A program made the position numbers and the translations under genes. From Nocardioides guangzhouensis (GTDB lineage: Bacteria; Actinomycetota; Actinomycetes; Propionibacteriales; Nocardioidaceae), in contig NZ_SDKM01000001.1 in NCBI RefSeq assembly GCF_004519545.1, positions 1 to 64,000 on the forward strand: a stretch of 64,000 nucleotides of DNA, given 5' to 3'. The notes below the pieces were generated by a model. The model did no database searches, was not told the origin of the DNA, and worked only from the letters and a program-made list of their open reading frames with translations. This document shows, piece after piece, positions 43,922 through 53,693 of this stretch; the first letter of the stretch is position 1; each line of letters opens with the position of its first letter.

Positions 43922-43927
43922 CCCGGC

Positions 43928-43984
43928 AGTCCGCGACGTCCTGGCTCGTCCTCTGCCCGAAGATCGGCCAGCACGTCGCGGACT
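43928..43984. terminator. Long palindrome (AGTCCGCGACGT family) in a convergent gap
   Basis: Left arm AGTCCGCGACGTCCTGGC (43928-43945) pairs with GCCAGCACGTCGCGGACT (43967-43984) at 17 of 18 positions across a 21-nt loop. The left arm with the following CTCGTCCTCTGCCCG recurs at 47917. It lies between the convergent MocR and secreted-protein genes. Confidence 0.83.
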
Positions 43985-44003
43985 ACCGAACCGTGCCTTC
44001 GGG

Positions 44004-44519
44004 TCAGGAACAGGTGAGGTCGTCACGCTCGACGACCACGCGTCCGTTGGCGTTCAGCGTGGTCTTGCCGGCCAGGGTCAGCAGGATGGTGGAGCCGTCG
44101 CTCCCGCGGAGCGTGGTGCGCAGGCGGTACTGCCCGACCCGCAGGATGTCGTCCCCGTCCTCGGTGAACCCGGTGGCCACGGCGTTCACCTTCTCCCGGT
44201 ACGTCCCGCGGTAGGTCGGCAGGGACGGGTCGTCGGGCGTCAGCTCGACCAGGCCGTCGATCGCCCCGTTGACGTGCACCTCGCCGGGCACCTGGCCGCC
44301 CGGCCCGGCGACGAGCCGGTAGCCGCCCTCACGGACCTCGTGGAAGCTGCCGGCCCAGGGCACGCACGGGCCGTCGCCCGCGTCGAAGTGCTCCGTGGCG
44401 TCGTACTGCTCGGGGTAGAGCTCGTGCTGGGCGCCGGCCGCGGCCGCGATGCCCGGGGCCGCGAGCAGCAGGGCGGTGGCGCCGGCCAGGGCCCACGTGG
44501 TGGTGGCGATCGTCTTCAT
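44004..44519 (-). CDS. Secreted hypothetical protein
   Basis: 171 residues with a signal peptide (about 1-29: MKTIATTTWALAGATALLLA followed by APGIAAAAGA). The mature part is probably a beta-rich domain with two cysteines (Cys in DGPCVPWAG and the C-terminal DLTCS) that may form a disulfide. Motifs such as VNAVATGFTEDGDDILRVG and TILLTLAGKTTLNANGRVV are seen but I do not recognise a family. Probably co-transcribed downstream of the 152-residue membrane protein. Confidence 0.8.
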   Translation of the reverse strand: MKTIATTTWALAGATALLLAAPGIAAAAGAQHELYPEQYDATEHFDAGDGPCVPWAGSFHEVREGGYRLVAGPGGQVPGEVHVNGAIDGLVELTPDDPSLPTYRGTYREKVNAVATGFTEDGDDILRVGQYRLRTTLRGSDGSTILLTLAGKTTLNANGRVVVERDDLTCS

Positions 44520-44559
44520 CTCGGTCTCCTTGCTCGGTGGTGGGTGTCGGACGGGTGGG

Positions 44560-45018
44560 TCAGCCGGTGACGCAGAGGTAGCCGGCGCCGACCAGGGCGA
44601 GCGCGCCCAGCACCAGCGCGGTCGTCGTGGTCGCCGAGAAGGAGCCGACCCGCCGGCGGTGCTCGAGGGCCAGCACGACGGCGACGGCACCGAACACCTG
44701 CGGCCAGCCGGACCAGAACCCGATGAAGGTCACGGCAGCGGCGATGCCGAGGCCGAGCGCGGTCCGGGCCAGCCGTTGCGGCGGACCGGCCCAGGCTCGG
44801 GCGCCGAGCCAGGTGGCGACCGAGACGGCGACCAGCACGAAGGCGACGTACAGCAGCAGCTCGGTGAAGGCGAGGCCTGTGTCCTGGGTGTCGGACTGCA
44901 GGTCGAGGACGTCGCCGAGCGTCATCGTCGTGGCGAACACGAGCGCGCCGAAGAGCGCGGCCAGGGCGGGTCGGGTGGCGTCGGCCCGGAGCGGCCGGGC
45001 TGTCGTGGTGGTGCTCAT
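44560..45018 (-). CDS. Four-helix hypothetical membrane protein
   Basis: 152 residues, start ATG at 45018 with GGAGGTTCC upstream. About four hydrophobic segments (residues 17-40, 52-72, 83-117 and 130-150). DUF-like small membrane protein of unknown role. It is divergent from the sensor kinase gene at 45179 and lies 40 bp before the secreted-protein gene, so both may be regulated by that two-component system. Confidence 0.8.
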   Translation of the reverse strand: MSTTTTARPLRADATRPALAALFGALVFATTMTLGDVLDLQSDTQDTGLAFTELLLYVAFVLVAVSVATWLGARAWAGPPQRLARTALGLGIAAAVTFIGFWSGWPQVFGAVAVVLALEHRRRVGSFSATTTTALVLGALALVGAGYLCVTG

Positions 45019-45178
45019 GGGAACCTCCGGGGTGGGTGTCGGAACGGAGTCCGACTGCACCACCGGAGGCGGCCGGGACGGATCGGCCGGTGGATGCGAT
45101 CGAGCCGGGAGACCCTCCCGCGTCACCCGGGACGGCAGTCCCGGGACAGGGGCGACCATCCGGGAGCACACTGCTGCC

Positions 45179-47221
45179 ATGGGTCGGCAGACGGCACGGG
45201 TGGGCGCGGAGGCGTCCACCCCCGGGCAGCCGGCCGGGGACCGGGTACGCCGGGTCGTCGGCTGGTCCCTCGCCCTCATCACCCTGGCCCTGTTCGCGAC
45301 CGTGCCGCTGTCGCTCGCCGGGGACGTGATGTCCCGTCCGCGGGTCCAGGGCGCCGGGCCGGACTGGTGGTACGTCGTGTTCGTCGCGGCGTTCGCCCTG
45401 CCCGGCGCCGCCCTGATCCACCTCCGGCCGCGGAACTGGATCGGCTGGATCCTGGTCGGCTCGGGACTGCTCCAGGTCACGAACCTCGCCGCCGACGCCT
45501 ACTCCGCGCGAGCCCTGACCGAGCCCGACCAGTCCCTGCCGCTCGGCCTGGCTGCGGCCTGGCTGGCGTCGTGGACGTGGCTGCCCTCGCTGCTGCTGCC
45601 CGTGCTGGTCCTCCCCCCGCTCTACCCCACCGGCCACCCGACCAGCCGCTACTGGGTGTGGCACCTGCGGGTGGCGCTCGCCGGCATCGGCGTCGCCGTG
45701 GTGGCGATCGCGTTCGGCCCCGGCGGGGTCGACGACACGGTGCGTGGGACCGAGCTGCCGTTCGCGCCGCCGGCGTGGACGGCGTACATCGTGGTGCCGC
45801 TGATGATCGCCCTGCTCGGCGCGGCCACCGCCAGCACCGTGGTCGGGACCCTGGTGCGCGTCGTCCGTGCGACGTACCCCGAGCGGCAGCAGCTGCTGTG
45901 GCTGCTCTGCGTGGTCACCGCGATGATCAGCACGGTGTTCACCGAGTATCGCTACGTCTTCGTCACGGCGTACTGCATGGTTCCGGTGGCCGTCGTGGTC
46001 GGGGTGTTGCGCTACCACCTGCTCGGGATCGAGGTGGCCCTGCGCCGGACCCTGCTGTACGTCCCGATGACGCTGCTGGTGGCCTTGGTCGTCGGTGGCC
46101 TGACCACCCTGCTGGCGCGGCTCGCGCCCGAGGGGCCGCTGCCGCTGCTGGCCGCGTCCGCGGTGGTCGCGGTGCTGGTGATCCCGGTCGCCGCCCGGTT
46201 GCGGGTCTGGGTCGACCGGTTCGTGCTCGGTGAACGGGCGGATCCGCTGGCGGTGGTCGACCGGCTCGGGGCCGGGCTCGAGGTGGAGCAGGACGACCCC
46301 GTGAGCGCGATGCTCGAGGCCGTTGCCTCCGCGGTGGGCGCCTCCGGAGCCTCGGTCCGCGACCCGGCCGGCGACGTGGTCGCGCGGGTCGGCGCGCCTG
46401 CGGACCTCGCGCCGCCGGCGCTGGTGCTGCCGCTGCGGCACGGTGGGGGCGTGCTCGGCAGCCTCGCCGTGGCGCCCCGGCCGGGCGCCTCCCAGGTGTC
46501 GGCCTCGGACGCGCGGCTGCTCGCGGCGCTCGCCCCGCACCTCGCGGTGGTGGTCGGCTCGGCCCGGCTGACCGGGGAGCTGGCCCTGGAGCGCAACCGG
46601 GTGATGGCGGCGACGCTGCAGGAGCGCGACCGGCTGCGGCGGGACCTGCACGACGGGCTCGGGCCGTCCCTGTCCGGGATCGCGCTCGGCATCGAGGCCG
46701 CGCGACGCGCGCACGACGTCGATCCGGACGCCGTACCGACGCTCCTGGACCGCACCCGCGAGGAGGCGGCCGGCGCGGTGCGCGAGATCCGGCGGGTGCT
46801 CGACGGGCTCCGACCGACCGCCCTGGACGTGCGCGGTCTCGAGGGCGCCGTGCGCGACACGGCGAGGTCGCTCGGGATGGGTGGGCCCGGGGGCCCCGCA
46901 TTCGAGCTCCGCACCGACCCGCTGCCGCCGCTGCCGCCTCCGCTGGAGGAGGCGGCGTTCCGGATCATCGCGGAGTCCATGACGAACGTGTCCCGGCACG
47001 CCGGGGCCGCTCACTGCGCGGTCGAGCTGGCCCGCAGCAACGGGGACCTGCGGGTCGGGGTCACCGACGACGGGTCCGGGCTCGACCCCGCAGCCACGGC
47101 GGGACACGGCCTCGAGTCGATGCGCCGCCGCGCGCTCGACCTCGGCGGCTCGCTCACGGTGGGCCCGGCCTGGCCGCACGGCACCGCGATCACCGCCCTG
47201 CTGCCGATGGAGCCGGCATGA
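45179..47221 (+). CDS. Sensor histidine kinase (NarL-type, GAF-containing)
   Basis: 680 residues. About eight transmembrane helices occupy residues 25-330. A GAF-like segment (about 365-465) follows. The HisKA_3 phosphoacceptor lies in RLRRDLHDGLGPSLSGI (about residue 482), then a dimerisation helix, and the HATPase domain has ESMTNVSRHAGA and the G box GHGLESMRRRA. This architecture is common in actinobacterial kinases sensing envelope conditions. It overlaps the response regulator by 4 nt. Confidence 0.93.
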   Translation: MGRQTARVGAEASTPGQPAGDRVRRVVGWSLALITLALFATVPLSLAGDVMSRPRVQGAGPDWWYVVFVAAFALPGAALIHLRPRNWIGWILVGSGLLQVTNLAADAYSARALTEPDQSLPLGLAAAWLASWTWLPSLLLPVLVLPPLYPTGHPTSRYWVWHLRVALAGIGVAVVAIAFGPGGVDDTVRGTELPFAPPAWTAYIVVPLMIALLGAATASTVVGTLVRVVRATYPERQQLLWLLCVVTAMISTVFTEYRYVFVTAYCMVPVAVVVGVLRYHLLGIEVALRRTLLYVPMTLLVALVVGGLTTLLARLAPEGPLPLLAASAVVAVLVIPVAARLRVWVDRFVLGERADPLAVVDRLGAGLEVEQDDPVSAMLEAVASAVGASGASVRDPAGDVVARVGAPADLAPPALVLPLRHGGGVLGSLAVAPRPGASQVSASDARLLAALAPHLAVVVGSARLTGELALERNRVMAATLQERDRLRRDLHDGLGPSLSGIALGIEAARRAHDVDPDAVPTLLDRTREEAAGAVREIRRVLDGLRPTALDVRGLEGAVRDTARSLGMGGPGGPAFELRTDPLPPLPPPLEEAAFRIIAESMTNVSRHAGAAHCAVELARSNGDLRVGVTDDGSGLDPAATAGHGLESMRRRALDLGGSLTVGPAWPHGTAITALLPMEPA

Positions 47222-47871
47222 CCACGGTCGGGTCGGTGCGTGTGGTGGTCGCCGACGACCACCCGATGTACCTCTACGGCCTGACCGCGATCCTTCAGCA
47301 GGCCGACGGCGTGGACGTGGTGGCCAGCGTCGGGGACGGGGCGGCCCTGGTGCGGGCGGTCACCGAGCACGCGCCGGACGTCGTGGTCACGGACCTGTCC
47401 ATGCCCGACCTCGACGGTGTGGCCGCCACCCGGCGGCTGCTCGAGTCGCGGCCGGACCTCGGGGTGCTGGTGCTGACCATGCACGAGGACGACGAGCACG
47501 TCTTCGCCGCGCTCCGGGCGGGCGCACGGGGCTACCTCGTGAAGGGCGCCGACGGCGACGAGATCGCGCGTGCGGTGCACGCCGTGGCCGGCGGGGACGC
47601 GGTGTACGGCGGGTCCGTGGCCCGTCGGATCGTCGCCTTCTACTCCGGCGCCACCGAGTCACCGGCCGCACGGGCGTTCCCCGACCTCACCCCGCGGGAG
47701 CGCGAGGTGCTGGAGCTGCTCGCGGTCGGGTGCCGCAACCACGAGATCGCCCGCCGGCTCGGCATGTCCGAGAAGACCGTGCGCAACCACGTCTCCCAGG
47801 TGCTGGCCAAGCTCCAGGTCCCCGACCGGACCGCCGCCGCCCTCCGCGCCCGCGAGGCCGGCCTCGCCTGA
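47218..47871 (+). CDS. LuxR/NarL-family response regulator
   Basis: 217 residues. Receiver with Asp13/14, phosphoacceptor Asp59 in VVVTDLSMPD and Lys in YLVKGADG. LuxR helix-turn-helix at about 152-212 (LTPREREVLELLAVGCRNHE then LGMSEKTVRNHVSQVLAKL). Its ATG overlaps the kinase stop. Cognate partner of the kinase upstream. Likely targets include the divergent small membrane and secreted proteins (inferred from position only). Confidence 0.94.
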   Translation: MTTVGSVRVVVADDHPMYLYGLTAILQQADGVDVVASVGDGAALVRAVTEHAPDVVVTDLSMPDLDGVAATRRLLESRPDLGVLVLTMHEDDEHVFAALRAGARGYLVKGADGDEIARAVHAVAGGDAVYGGSVARRIVAFYSGATESPAARAFPDLTPREREVLELLAVGCRNHEIARRLGMSEKTVRNHVSQVLAKLQVPDRTAAALRAREAGLA

Positions 47872-47916
47872 CCGCTCGACCGGCCCTGGCGACCGGTCCT
47901 GATGAGCCGACTCGGT

Positions 47917-47955
47917 AGTCCGCGACGTACTGGCTTGTCCTCCGCCCGGACCTCG
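47917..47955. repeat. Half copy of the AGTCCGCGACGT element
   Basis: AGTCCGCGACGTACTGGC then TTGTCCTCCGCCCG matches the left part of the palindrome at 43928, with three substitutions. The right arm is degenerate (GGCGCGGACC at about 47963-47972). It lies in the convergent gap before serA, which also holds a CCCCACC/GGTGGG stem at 47978-48005. Confidence 0.75.
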
Positions 47956-48018
47956 ACCTGAACGGCGCGGACCATCCCCACCTCCGGAGTAGTCCCCGGG
48001 GGTGGGAGGGGTACGTCG

Positions 48019-49605
48019 TCAGGCGAGGTCGGCGGCGCGCACCTCGGCGGCGTCGATGGCGGCCTCGATCTCGGCCAGGGTCTCGTGCGGGATCGCGGTG
48101 TCGACCGAGAGCGCGACGAGCGCCTGCCCGCCCTTGGCGTTGCGCGAGACCTGCATGCCGGCGATGTTCACGCCCGCGTCACCGAGGATCCCGCCGACGG
48201 TGCCGACCATGCCCGGGCGGTCCTCGTAGCGGAAGAACGCCAGGTGGTCGGTCGGCTCGAGGTCGACGTCGAAGCCGTTGATCTCGACCAGCCGCTCCTT
48301 CTGGCTGATCCCGATCAGGGTGCCGCTCACCGAGACCTGGTCGCCGCCGGCGAGGGTGCCGCGGATCGTGATCAGGTTGCGGTGGTCGGGGCTCTCCGGC
48401 TCGGTGACGAGGCGTACGGCGGTGCCGCGCTCGGCCGCGAGCAGCGGCGCGTTCACGTAGGAGACGGCGTCCTCGACGATGTCGGCGAACACGCCCTTGA
48501 GCGCGGCCAGCTCGAGCACCTTGACGTCGAACTCGGTGATCTCGCCGCGGACCTCGACGTCGACCTGCTGGGCGACCTCGCCGGCCAGCGCGGTGAAGAT
48601 CCGGCCCAGCTTCTCGGTCAGCGGGATTCCCGGCCGGACGTCCTCGGCGATCACGCCGCCCTGCACGTTGACCGCGTCCGGCACCAGCTCGCCCGACAGC
48701 GCGAGGCGGACGGACCTGGCGACCGCGATGCCGGCCTTCTCCTGGGCCTCGTCGGTGGAGGCGCCGAGGTGCGGCGTGGCGACGACGTTCTCGAGCTCGA
48801 ACAGCGGACTGTCGGTGCACGGCTCCTGCGCGAACACGTCGAGGCCGGCACCGGCGATCCGTCCGGTCTTCAGCGCGTCGTACAGCGCGCCCTCGTCGAC
48901 GATCCCCCCGCGGGCGGCGTTGACCAGCACCAGCGACGGCTTGGCCTTGGCGAGCTGGTCGGCGCCGATCAGGCCCACGGTCTCAGGGGTCTTCGGCAGG
49001 TGCACGGACATGAAGTCGGCCTCGGCGAGCAGGGTCTCGAGGTCGACGAGGCGCACGCCCATCTGGGCGGCGCGGCCGGCCTGAACGTAGGGGTCGTAGG
49101 CGATGACCTTCATGCCGAACGCCGAGAGCCGCTGGGCGACGAGCACGCCGATGCGGCCGAGGCCGACGATGCCGACGGTCTTCTCGTAGAGCTCGATGCC
49201 GGTGTACTTCGACCGCTTCCACTCGCCGTTCTTGAGCGCGGCGTGCGCGGGGCTGACGTGGCGGGCGGCGGCCAGCATGAGCGCGACCGCGAGCTCGGCG
49301 GCCGAGACGATGTTGGAGGTCGGCGCGTTCACGACCATCACGCCCGACTGGGTGGCGGCCTTGACGTCGACGTTGTCGAGGCCGACGCCGGCACGGGCGA
49401 CGACCTTGAGCCGGCGCGCGGTGGCCAGCGCCTCGGCGTCCACCTTGGTGGCGGAGCGGACCAGGATCGCATCGACCTCGGCGATCGCCGGCAGCAGCTC
49501 GGCGCGGTCGGCACCGTTGCAGTGGCGGATCTCGAAGTCGGATCCGAGCGCCTGGACGGTGGCAGGGCTCAGCTCTTCGGCGATGAGTACGACGGGCTTG
49601 CTCAC
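48019..49605 (-). CDS. serA: D-3-phosphoglycerate dehydrogenase
   Basis: 528 residues from GTG at 49605 with GAGGA upstream. First domain LLPAIAEVDAILVRSATKVD, NAD-binding VGIVGLGRIGVLVAQRL, and active-site Arg (NAARGGIVDE), Glu (QEPCTDSPL) and His (TPHLGASTDEA). The C-terminal ASB and ACT domains (about 320-528; RPGMVGTVGGILGDAGVNI) match the long actinobacterial type inhibited by serine. It starts serine biosynthesis. The start codon choice follows the conserved N terminus. Confidence 0.96.
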   Translation of the reverse strand: MSKPVVLIAEELSPATVQALGSDFEIRHCNGADRAELLPAIAEVDAILVRSATKVDAEALATARRLKVVARAGVGLDNVDVKAATQSGVMVVNAPTSNIVSAAELAVALMLAAARHVSPAHAALKNGEWKRSKYTGIELYEKTVGIVGLGRIGVLVAQRLSAFGMKVIAYDPYVQAGRAAQMGVRLVDLETLLAEADFMSVHLPKTPETVGLIGADQLAKAKPSLVLVNAARGGIVDEGALYDALKTGRIAGAGLDVFAQEPCTDSPLFELENVVATPHLGASTDEAQEKAGIAVARSVRLALSGELVPDAVNVQGGVIAEDVRPGIPLTEKLGRIFTALAGEVAQQVDVEVRGEITEFDVKVLELAALKGVFADIVEDAVSYVNAPLLAAERGTAVRLVTEPESPDHRNLITIRGTLAGGDQVSVSGTLIGISQKERLVEINGFDVDLEPTDHLAFFRYEDRPGMVGTVGGILGDAGVNIAGMQVSRNAKGGQALVALSVDTAIPHETLAEIEAAIDAAEVRAADLA

Positions 49606-49849
49606 AGCGTTGTCCTCATTGGTAGTCCGTGGATGTGGGACCCCGTGCGCGCCGGCGGCCGGATCCGGCCTGACGCGGGGGTCGTGCACGACGCTGTGCC
49701 CGAGCGAACACCCTACCCGACGGTCGTGACCGTAATTCGGTTGTGTCCACGCCCCGGTGATCGGTTAGGGTCTCGCCCGTGGACCTCCGCTGACGACCTC
49801 GCGCCCTGCCACCCCTGGTGGCCCGTCTCGTCATCTTGCAGGAGCCCTC

Positions 49850-51517
49850 GTGTCTACCACCCTCACCCTCTCCGGCGTCGACATCGCGTTCGGCGCCCGC
49901 ACCCTCGTCACCGGCCTCGGCCTGGTGCTCGCCCCCGGCGACGTGACCGCGCTGGTCGGCCCGAACGGGCCCGGCAAGTCCACCCTCATGCGCACCGTGG
50001 TCGGCGAGCTCCCCCTCGAGGCCGGGAGCATCCGGCTCGCGCCCTCCGACGCCACGATCGGCTGGCTGCCCCAGACCGCGCCGGACCCGGAGGAGTCGCT
50101 GCTCGCCTACGCCCGCCGCCGTACCGGGGTGGCCGCGGCGGACCGCGACCTGCACGTCGCCTCCGAGGCGCTGGCCGGGCACGCGCCCGGCGCGGACGAG
50201 CAGTACGCCGTCGCCCTGGAACACTGGCTCCACCTCGGCGCGGCCGACCTCGAGGACCGGCTGCCCGCGGTCGCCGGGCAGATCGGGCTCGAGGTCGACC
50301 CGGACCGCCCGCTCGGCACCCTGTCGGGCGGTCAGGCGGCCCGGGCGGCGCTGGCCTCGGTCCTGCTCAGCCGGTACGACGTGCTCCTGCTCGACGAGCC
50401 GACCAACGACCTCGACGCCCGCGGGCTCGAGCTGATGGCCGAGTTCGTGACCGGGCACTCGGGTCCGGTGCTGGTGGCCAGCCACGACCGGGCATTCCTC
50501 GACCGGGTGGCGACCGGGGTCGTCGAGCTCGACCTCCACCAGCGGCAGGTGGCCCACTACTCCGGGAACTGGTCGGACTACGCCGAGGCCCGTGCGTTGT
50601 CCCGGCAGCGGGCGCGCCAGGCCTACGAGGAGTACGCCGACACCCGCGACCGCCTGGTCGCGCAGTCCCGACAGCGCGCGGACTGGGCCGACAAGGGACG
50701 GCGCAATGTCGCGGACGGTGACGAGCCGGACAAGCACATCCGGGAGAAGCACAAGGCCCGTGCGGACCGGCAGGCCGGCAAGGCGGGCCGGATCCGGAAG
50801 GCCGTCGGACGGCTCGAGGAGGCCGCGCAGCCGCGCAAGGAGTGGGAGCTGCGCTACACCATCGCGGCGGGGCCGGCGCCCGCCGACGTGGTGTGGACGC
50901 TGGACCGCGTCCAGGTCGACCGAGGTCGCTTCCACCTCGGCCCGGTCGACCTGAGCGTGGCGGCAGGTGACCGGCTGGTGCTGGCCGGCGACAACGGCAG
51001 CGGCAAGTCGACCCTGCTCGGCGCGATGCTGGGCACCCTTCCGGTGACCGCCGGGAGGGTCACCACCGGCACCCGCGTCCGGGTCGGGGTCATCGACCAG
51101 TCGCGCAGCCTGCTCGACACCGACGAGACCGTGGTCGACGTCGTACGCCGCGAGCTGGCGTCTCCCACCGGCGACCCGGCCGAGCGGGGCGAGGTGCGCA
51201 CCCTGTTGGCCAAGTTCGGGCTCGGCGCCGAGCACGTCGACCGTCCGGCGCGGTCGCTGTCGCTGGGCGAGCGGACCCGGGCGATGCTGGCCCTGTTCCA
51301 GGGCAGGTCGGTCAACGTGCTGGTGCTCGACGAGCCGACCAACCACCTCGACGTGCCCGCCATCGAGCAGCTCGAGGCGGCGCTCGCGGACTTCACCGGC
51401 ACCCTGGTGGTGGTCAGCCACGACCGGGCGTTCCTCGACCGGGTGGGCGTGGACCGGGTGCTCGACCTGGGCGCCCGCGGCCGGCCCTCCGCTATCCCGG
51501 GCTCGGCGCCTCGATGA
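49850..51517 (+). CDS. ABC-F family ATP-binding protein
   Basis: 555 residues, two ABC domains without membrane segments. Walker A motifs GPNGPGKST and GDNGSGKST; signatures LSGGQ and LSLGE; Walker [12 protein letters not shown] and [11 protein letters not shown]. An interdomain basic linker (about 240-310) has many Lys/Arg. ABC-F proteins act on the ribosome to relieve stalling or give antibiotic protection. The subfamily cannot be set here. GTG start with CAGGAG. Its 3' end overlaps the VOC gene by 26 nt. Confidence 0.93.
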   Translation: MSTTLTLSGVDIAFGARTLVTGLGLVLAPGDVTALVGPNGPGKSTLMRTVVGELPLEAGSIRLAPSDATIGWLPQTAPDPEESLLAYARRRTGVAAADRDLHVASEALAGHAPGADEQYAVALEHWLHLGAADLEDRLPAVAGQIGLEVDPDRPLGTLSGGQAARAALASVLLSRYDVLLLDEPTNDLDARGLELMAEFVTGHSGPVLVASHDRAFLDRVATGVVELDLHQRQVAHYSGNWSDYAEARALSRQRARQAYEEYADTRDRLVAQSRQRADWADKGRRNVADGDEPDKHIREKHKARADRQAGKAGRIRKAVGRLEEAAQPRKEWELRYTIAAGPAPADVVWTLDRVQVDRGRFHLGPVDLSVAAGDRLVLAGDNGSGKSTLLGAMLGTLPVTAGRVTTGTRVRVGVIDQSRSLLDTDETVVDVVRRELASPTGDPAERGEVRTLLAKFGLGAEHVDRPARSLSLGERTRAMLALFQGRSVNVLVLDEPTNHLDVPAIEQLEAALADFTGTLVVVSHDRAFLDRVGVDRVLDLGARGRPSAIPGSAPR

Positions 51518-51878
51518 CCGAGAGGACGTTGCCCGCGGGGTCGGTGAACCACGCGATCAGCGGGCCACCACCGCGGAAGACGCCCTTGGCGTCGGTCTCG
51601 ACCTCGGTGCCCTCGTAGTGCTCGAACACGACACCGCGGGCGGACAGCCCGTCGACGGCCGCCTCGACGTCGGACACCGGGAAGTTGAGGATCGTGAAGG
51701 TCGCAGGCTGATGGTCCGGCTTGGAGTAGACGAGCACCGGGCGGTCGCCGGCGAGGTGAAGGGTGAGCATGCCGTTCTCCTCGGTCACGTCGAGGCCGAG
51801 GGTATCGGCATAGAACGCGCGGGCGGCCGCGAGGTCGTCCACGGAGAAGCCGCTGAACGCGGCGGACTGGGCGAGCAT
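51492..51878 (-). CDS. VOC family protein
   Basis: 128 residues from ATG at 51878 with AGGAG upstream. The first half has the pattern [33 protein letters not shown] and the second [19 protein letters not shown] typical of glyoxalase/bleomycin-resistance proteins. Candidate ligand Glu is in the last strand. The convergent ABC-F gene extends 26 nt past its stop on the opposite strand. Function unknown. Confidence 0.87.
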   Translation of the reverse strand: MLAQSAAFSGFSVDDLAAARAFYADTLGLDVTEENGMLTLHLAGDRPVLVYSKPDHQPATFTILNFPVSDVEAAVDGLSARGVVFEHYEGTEVETDAKGVFRGGGPLIAWFTDPAGNVLSVIEAPSPG

Positions 51879-52096
51879 GAGGGGACTCCTTCCGTTTGCT
51901 GCCTCACGTACCGACCAGCCTCCCGCCCGGGAGTCATCGTCGGCCGCCCTCGGGTCCGACCCTCGGGTTGCCCCCAGTGGTCGTATGACCCCGAGTGAGG
52001 ACGGGCCGGCTCCCCCGGAGCCACCCCCGATGCGCAGCTGGGGCGATCTTGGCCCGATGTCGTTGCCGCGCGCCGCAGGCTGCGGACACTGGCTGC

Positions 52097-52528
52097 ATGA
52101 ACGAGACCGAGATCGCCACCTCCGCCGACTCGGGCACGGAGGTCGGCAGCGCGAGCGGCGTGGCCGTGGCCACCGACCCTGACGCCGTCGACACCCTGGT
52201 CGTCGACCACGAGGCCGCCGAGGCCGCGACCGGCGACGTCGGTGCCGGCACCGGGTCCGAGACCACGGCCGGCCCGGGCACCTGCCCACGCTGCGACGCC
52301 GAGCGCCTCGAGGGGGTCCCGTTCTGCACGAACTGCTCACTGCGGTTCCTGCCCGCCGAGGCGTGGATCGTGCGGCAGGCCGAGGCACCGTCGATCGAGT
52401 CGATCCCGGCCCGGCGGCGGCGGTGGCCGTGGGTGCTGCTCCTCCTGCTGGTGCTGGTCGCCGGCGCGGCCGCTGCGGCGTACCTGCTGCTGGGCTGGCC
52501 GCCCGACCTCGACCAGGTCAGCCGTTGA
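52097..52528 (+). CDS. Zinc-ribbon membrane-anchored small protein (paralogue 1)
   Basis: 143 residues. An acidic, Ala/Thr/Gly-rich N terminus (1-60) precedes a zinc ribbon [18 protein letters not shown], then LRFLPAE, then a basic stretch ARRRRWPW and one C-terminal membrane helix (about 112-132). It is encoded just upstream of a paralogue at 52659. The zinc ribbon faces the cytoplasm if the helix is a tail anchor. No function known. Confidence 0.78.
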   Translation: MNETEIATSADSGTEVGSASGVAVATDPDAVDTLVVDHEAAEAATGDVGAGTGSETTAGPGTCPRCDAERLEGVPFCTNCSLRFLPAEAWIVRQAEAPSIESIPARRRRWPWVLLLLLVLVAGAAAAAYLLLGWPPDLDQVSR

Positions 52529-52658
52529 CCGATCGTCGGCGCCCGGATGACACGGAATGACGAGGTCGGGTCATCCAAGGGACTAGCCGGGGCGCGCTCC
52601 TCGGTCCGATGTCCGGCGTAGTGCCGGCGGGAAGCCGCCCGCTGCTGACACTGGGGGC

Positions 52659-52919
52659 ATGAGCGAGATCACCGACGTCGACACCCGCGCGGCCGCGGAG
52701 ATCGACCACGTCACCCAGGCCACCTGTCCCCGCTGCGAGGCCGAGCGCCTCGACGGCGTCCCGTTCTGCACGACCTGCCACCTGCGGTTCGTCGCGGACT
52801 TCCCGCCGGTCCCGCCGTCGCCCGGTCCACGACGCCGGCGGCTCACCTGGAAGCTGCTGCTGCCGCTCGTGGCCCTGGTCGCCGCGGCGACCGTCGTCGC
52901 GTTCGTGCTGGTCGGCTGA
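52659..52919 (+). CDS. Zinc-ribbon membrane-anchored small protein (paralogue 2)
   Basis: 86 residues. The ribbon CPRCEAERLDGVPFCTTC differs from paralogue 1 by few residues. It is followed by HLRFVADFPPVPP, a basic stretch RRRRLTWK and a membrane helix (about 64-84). Shorter N terminus than paralogue 1. The upstream region (GATGTC ... GACACTGG ... GCATGA) resembles that of paralogue 1, so the duplication seems to have included control sequence. Confidence 0.78.
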   Translation: MSEITDVDTRAAAEIDHVTQATCPRCEAERLDGVPFCTTCHLRFVADFPPVPPSPGPRRRRLTWKLLLPLVALVAAATVVAFVLVG

Positions 52920-52952
52920 CCCCGCCTGCCGGACCTGCTGGTCGATCGAGCC

Positions 52953-53657
52953 TCAGACCTCGCAGCCGTCGGGACCACAGGCGTCGCCGCCCGGGACCAT
53001 CTCGAGCACCGGGTGCGTGTCGGCCCAGGCCCGCTCGAGCACCTGCGTGAACACCTCGACCGGCTGCGCCCCGGAGACGCCGTACTTCCGGTCGACGACG
53101 AAGAACGGGACCCCGCCGGCACCGAACGCCTGCGCCTGCTCGATGTCGGCCCAGACCTCGTCGCGGTACTCCTCGCCCGCCAGCACCGCGTCCACGCGGT
53201 CGGCGGCCAGGCCGGCGCTCGTTGCGACCGCGCGGAGCACCGCGTGGTCAGCGACGTTGCGGGCCTCGGTGAAGTACGCCGCGAGCAGCGCCTCCTTCAG
53301 TGCGCCCTGACGGACCGGACCTCCCTCGGCGAGCGCGAGGTGCAGCAGCCGGTGGGCGTCGACGGTGTTCGCGCGCTGGGCCTGGTGCAGCCGGTAGACC
53401 AGGCCCTCCTCGGCGGCGACCGCCTCGACGTTGTCGATCATCCGTCGCCCGGCCGCCTCGCCACCGCCGTACTTGCGGCCGAGGCTCTCGGCCACCGTCT
53501 CGGTGGGCGTCACCGGCGCACCGGCGTCCAGCTGGTAGGAGCGCCAGACCACCTCCACGTCGTCCGCGTGCGGGAACGCGGCGAGGGCCTTCTCGAGGCG
53601 GCGCTTGCCGATGTAGCACCAGGGGCAGACGACGTCGGACCAGACTTCGATAATCAC
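52953..53657 (-). CDS. DsbA-family (FrnE-like) oxidoreductase
   Basis: 234 residues from GTG at 53657. The thioredoxin-like motif CPWC is near residue 12 in WSDVVCPWCYIGKRRLE, followed by the helical insert, and GAGGVPFFVVDRKYGVSGAQ contains the cis-Pro. No signal peptide, so it is cytoplasmic. Related FrnE proteins act in polyketide or stress responses as disulfide isomerases. Divergent from the GNAT gene (36 bp). Confidence 0.91.
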   Translation of the reverse strand: MIIEVWSDVVCPWCYIGKRRLEKALAAFPHADDVEVVWRSYQLDAGAPVTPTETVAESLGRKYGGGEAAGRRMIDNVEAVAAEEGLVYRLHQAQRANTVDAHRLLHLALAEGGPVRQGALKEALLAAYFTEARNVADHAVLRAVATSAGLAADRVDAVLAGEEYRDEVWADIEQAQAFGAGGVPFFVVDRKYGVSGAQPVEVFTQVLERAWADTHPVLEMVPGGDACGPDGCEV

Positions 53658-53693
53658 GTGCTGCCGAACAGTTGCGGATGCCAATCTGTTCCC

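Noticed and set aside
44560..47179. A minus-strand open frame opposite the sensor kinase
   Set aside because: It is a repetitive Arg/Gly-rich frame without motifs, while the plus strand encodes an intact kinase and regulator.
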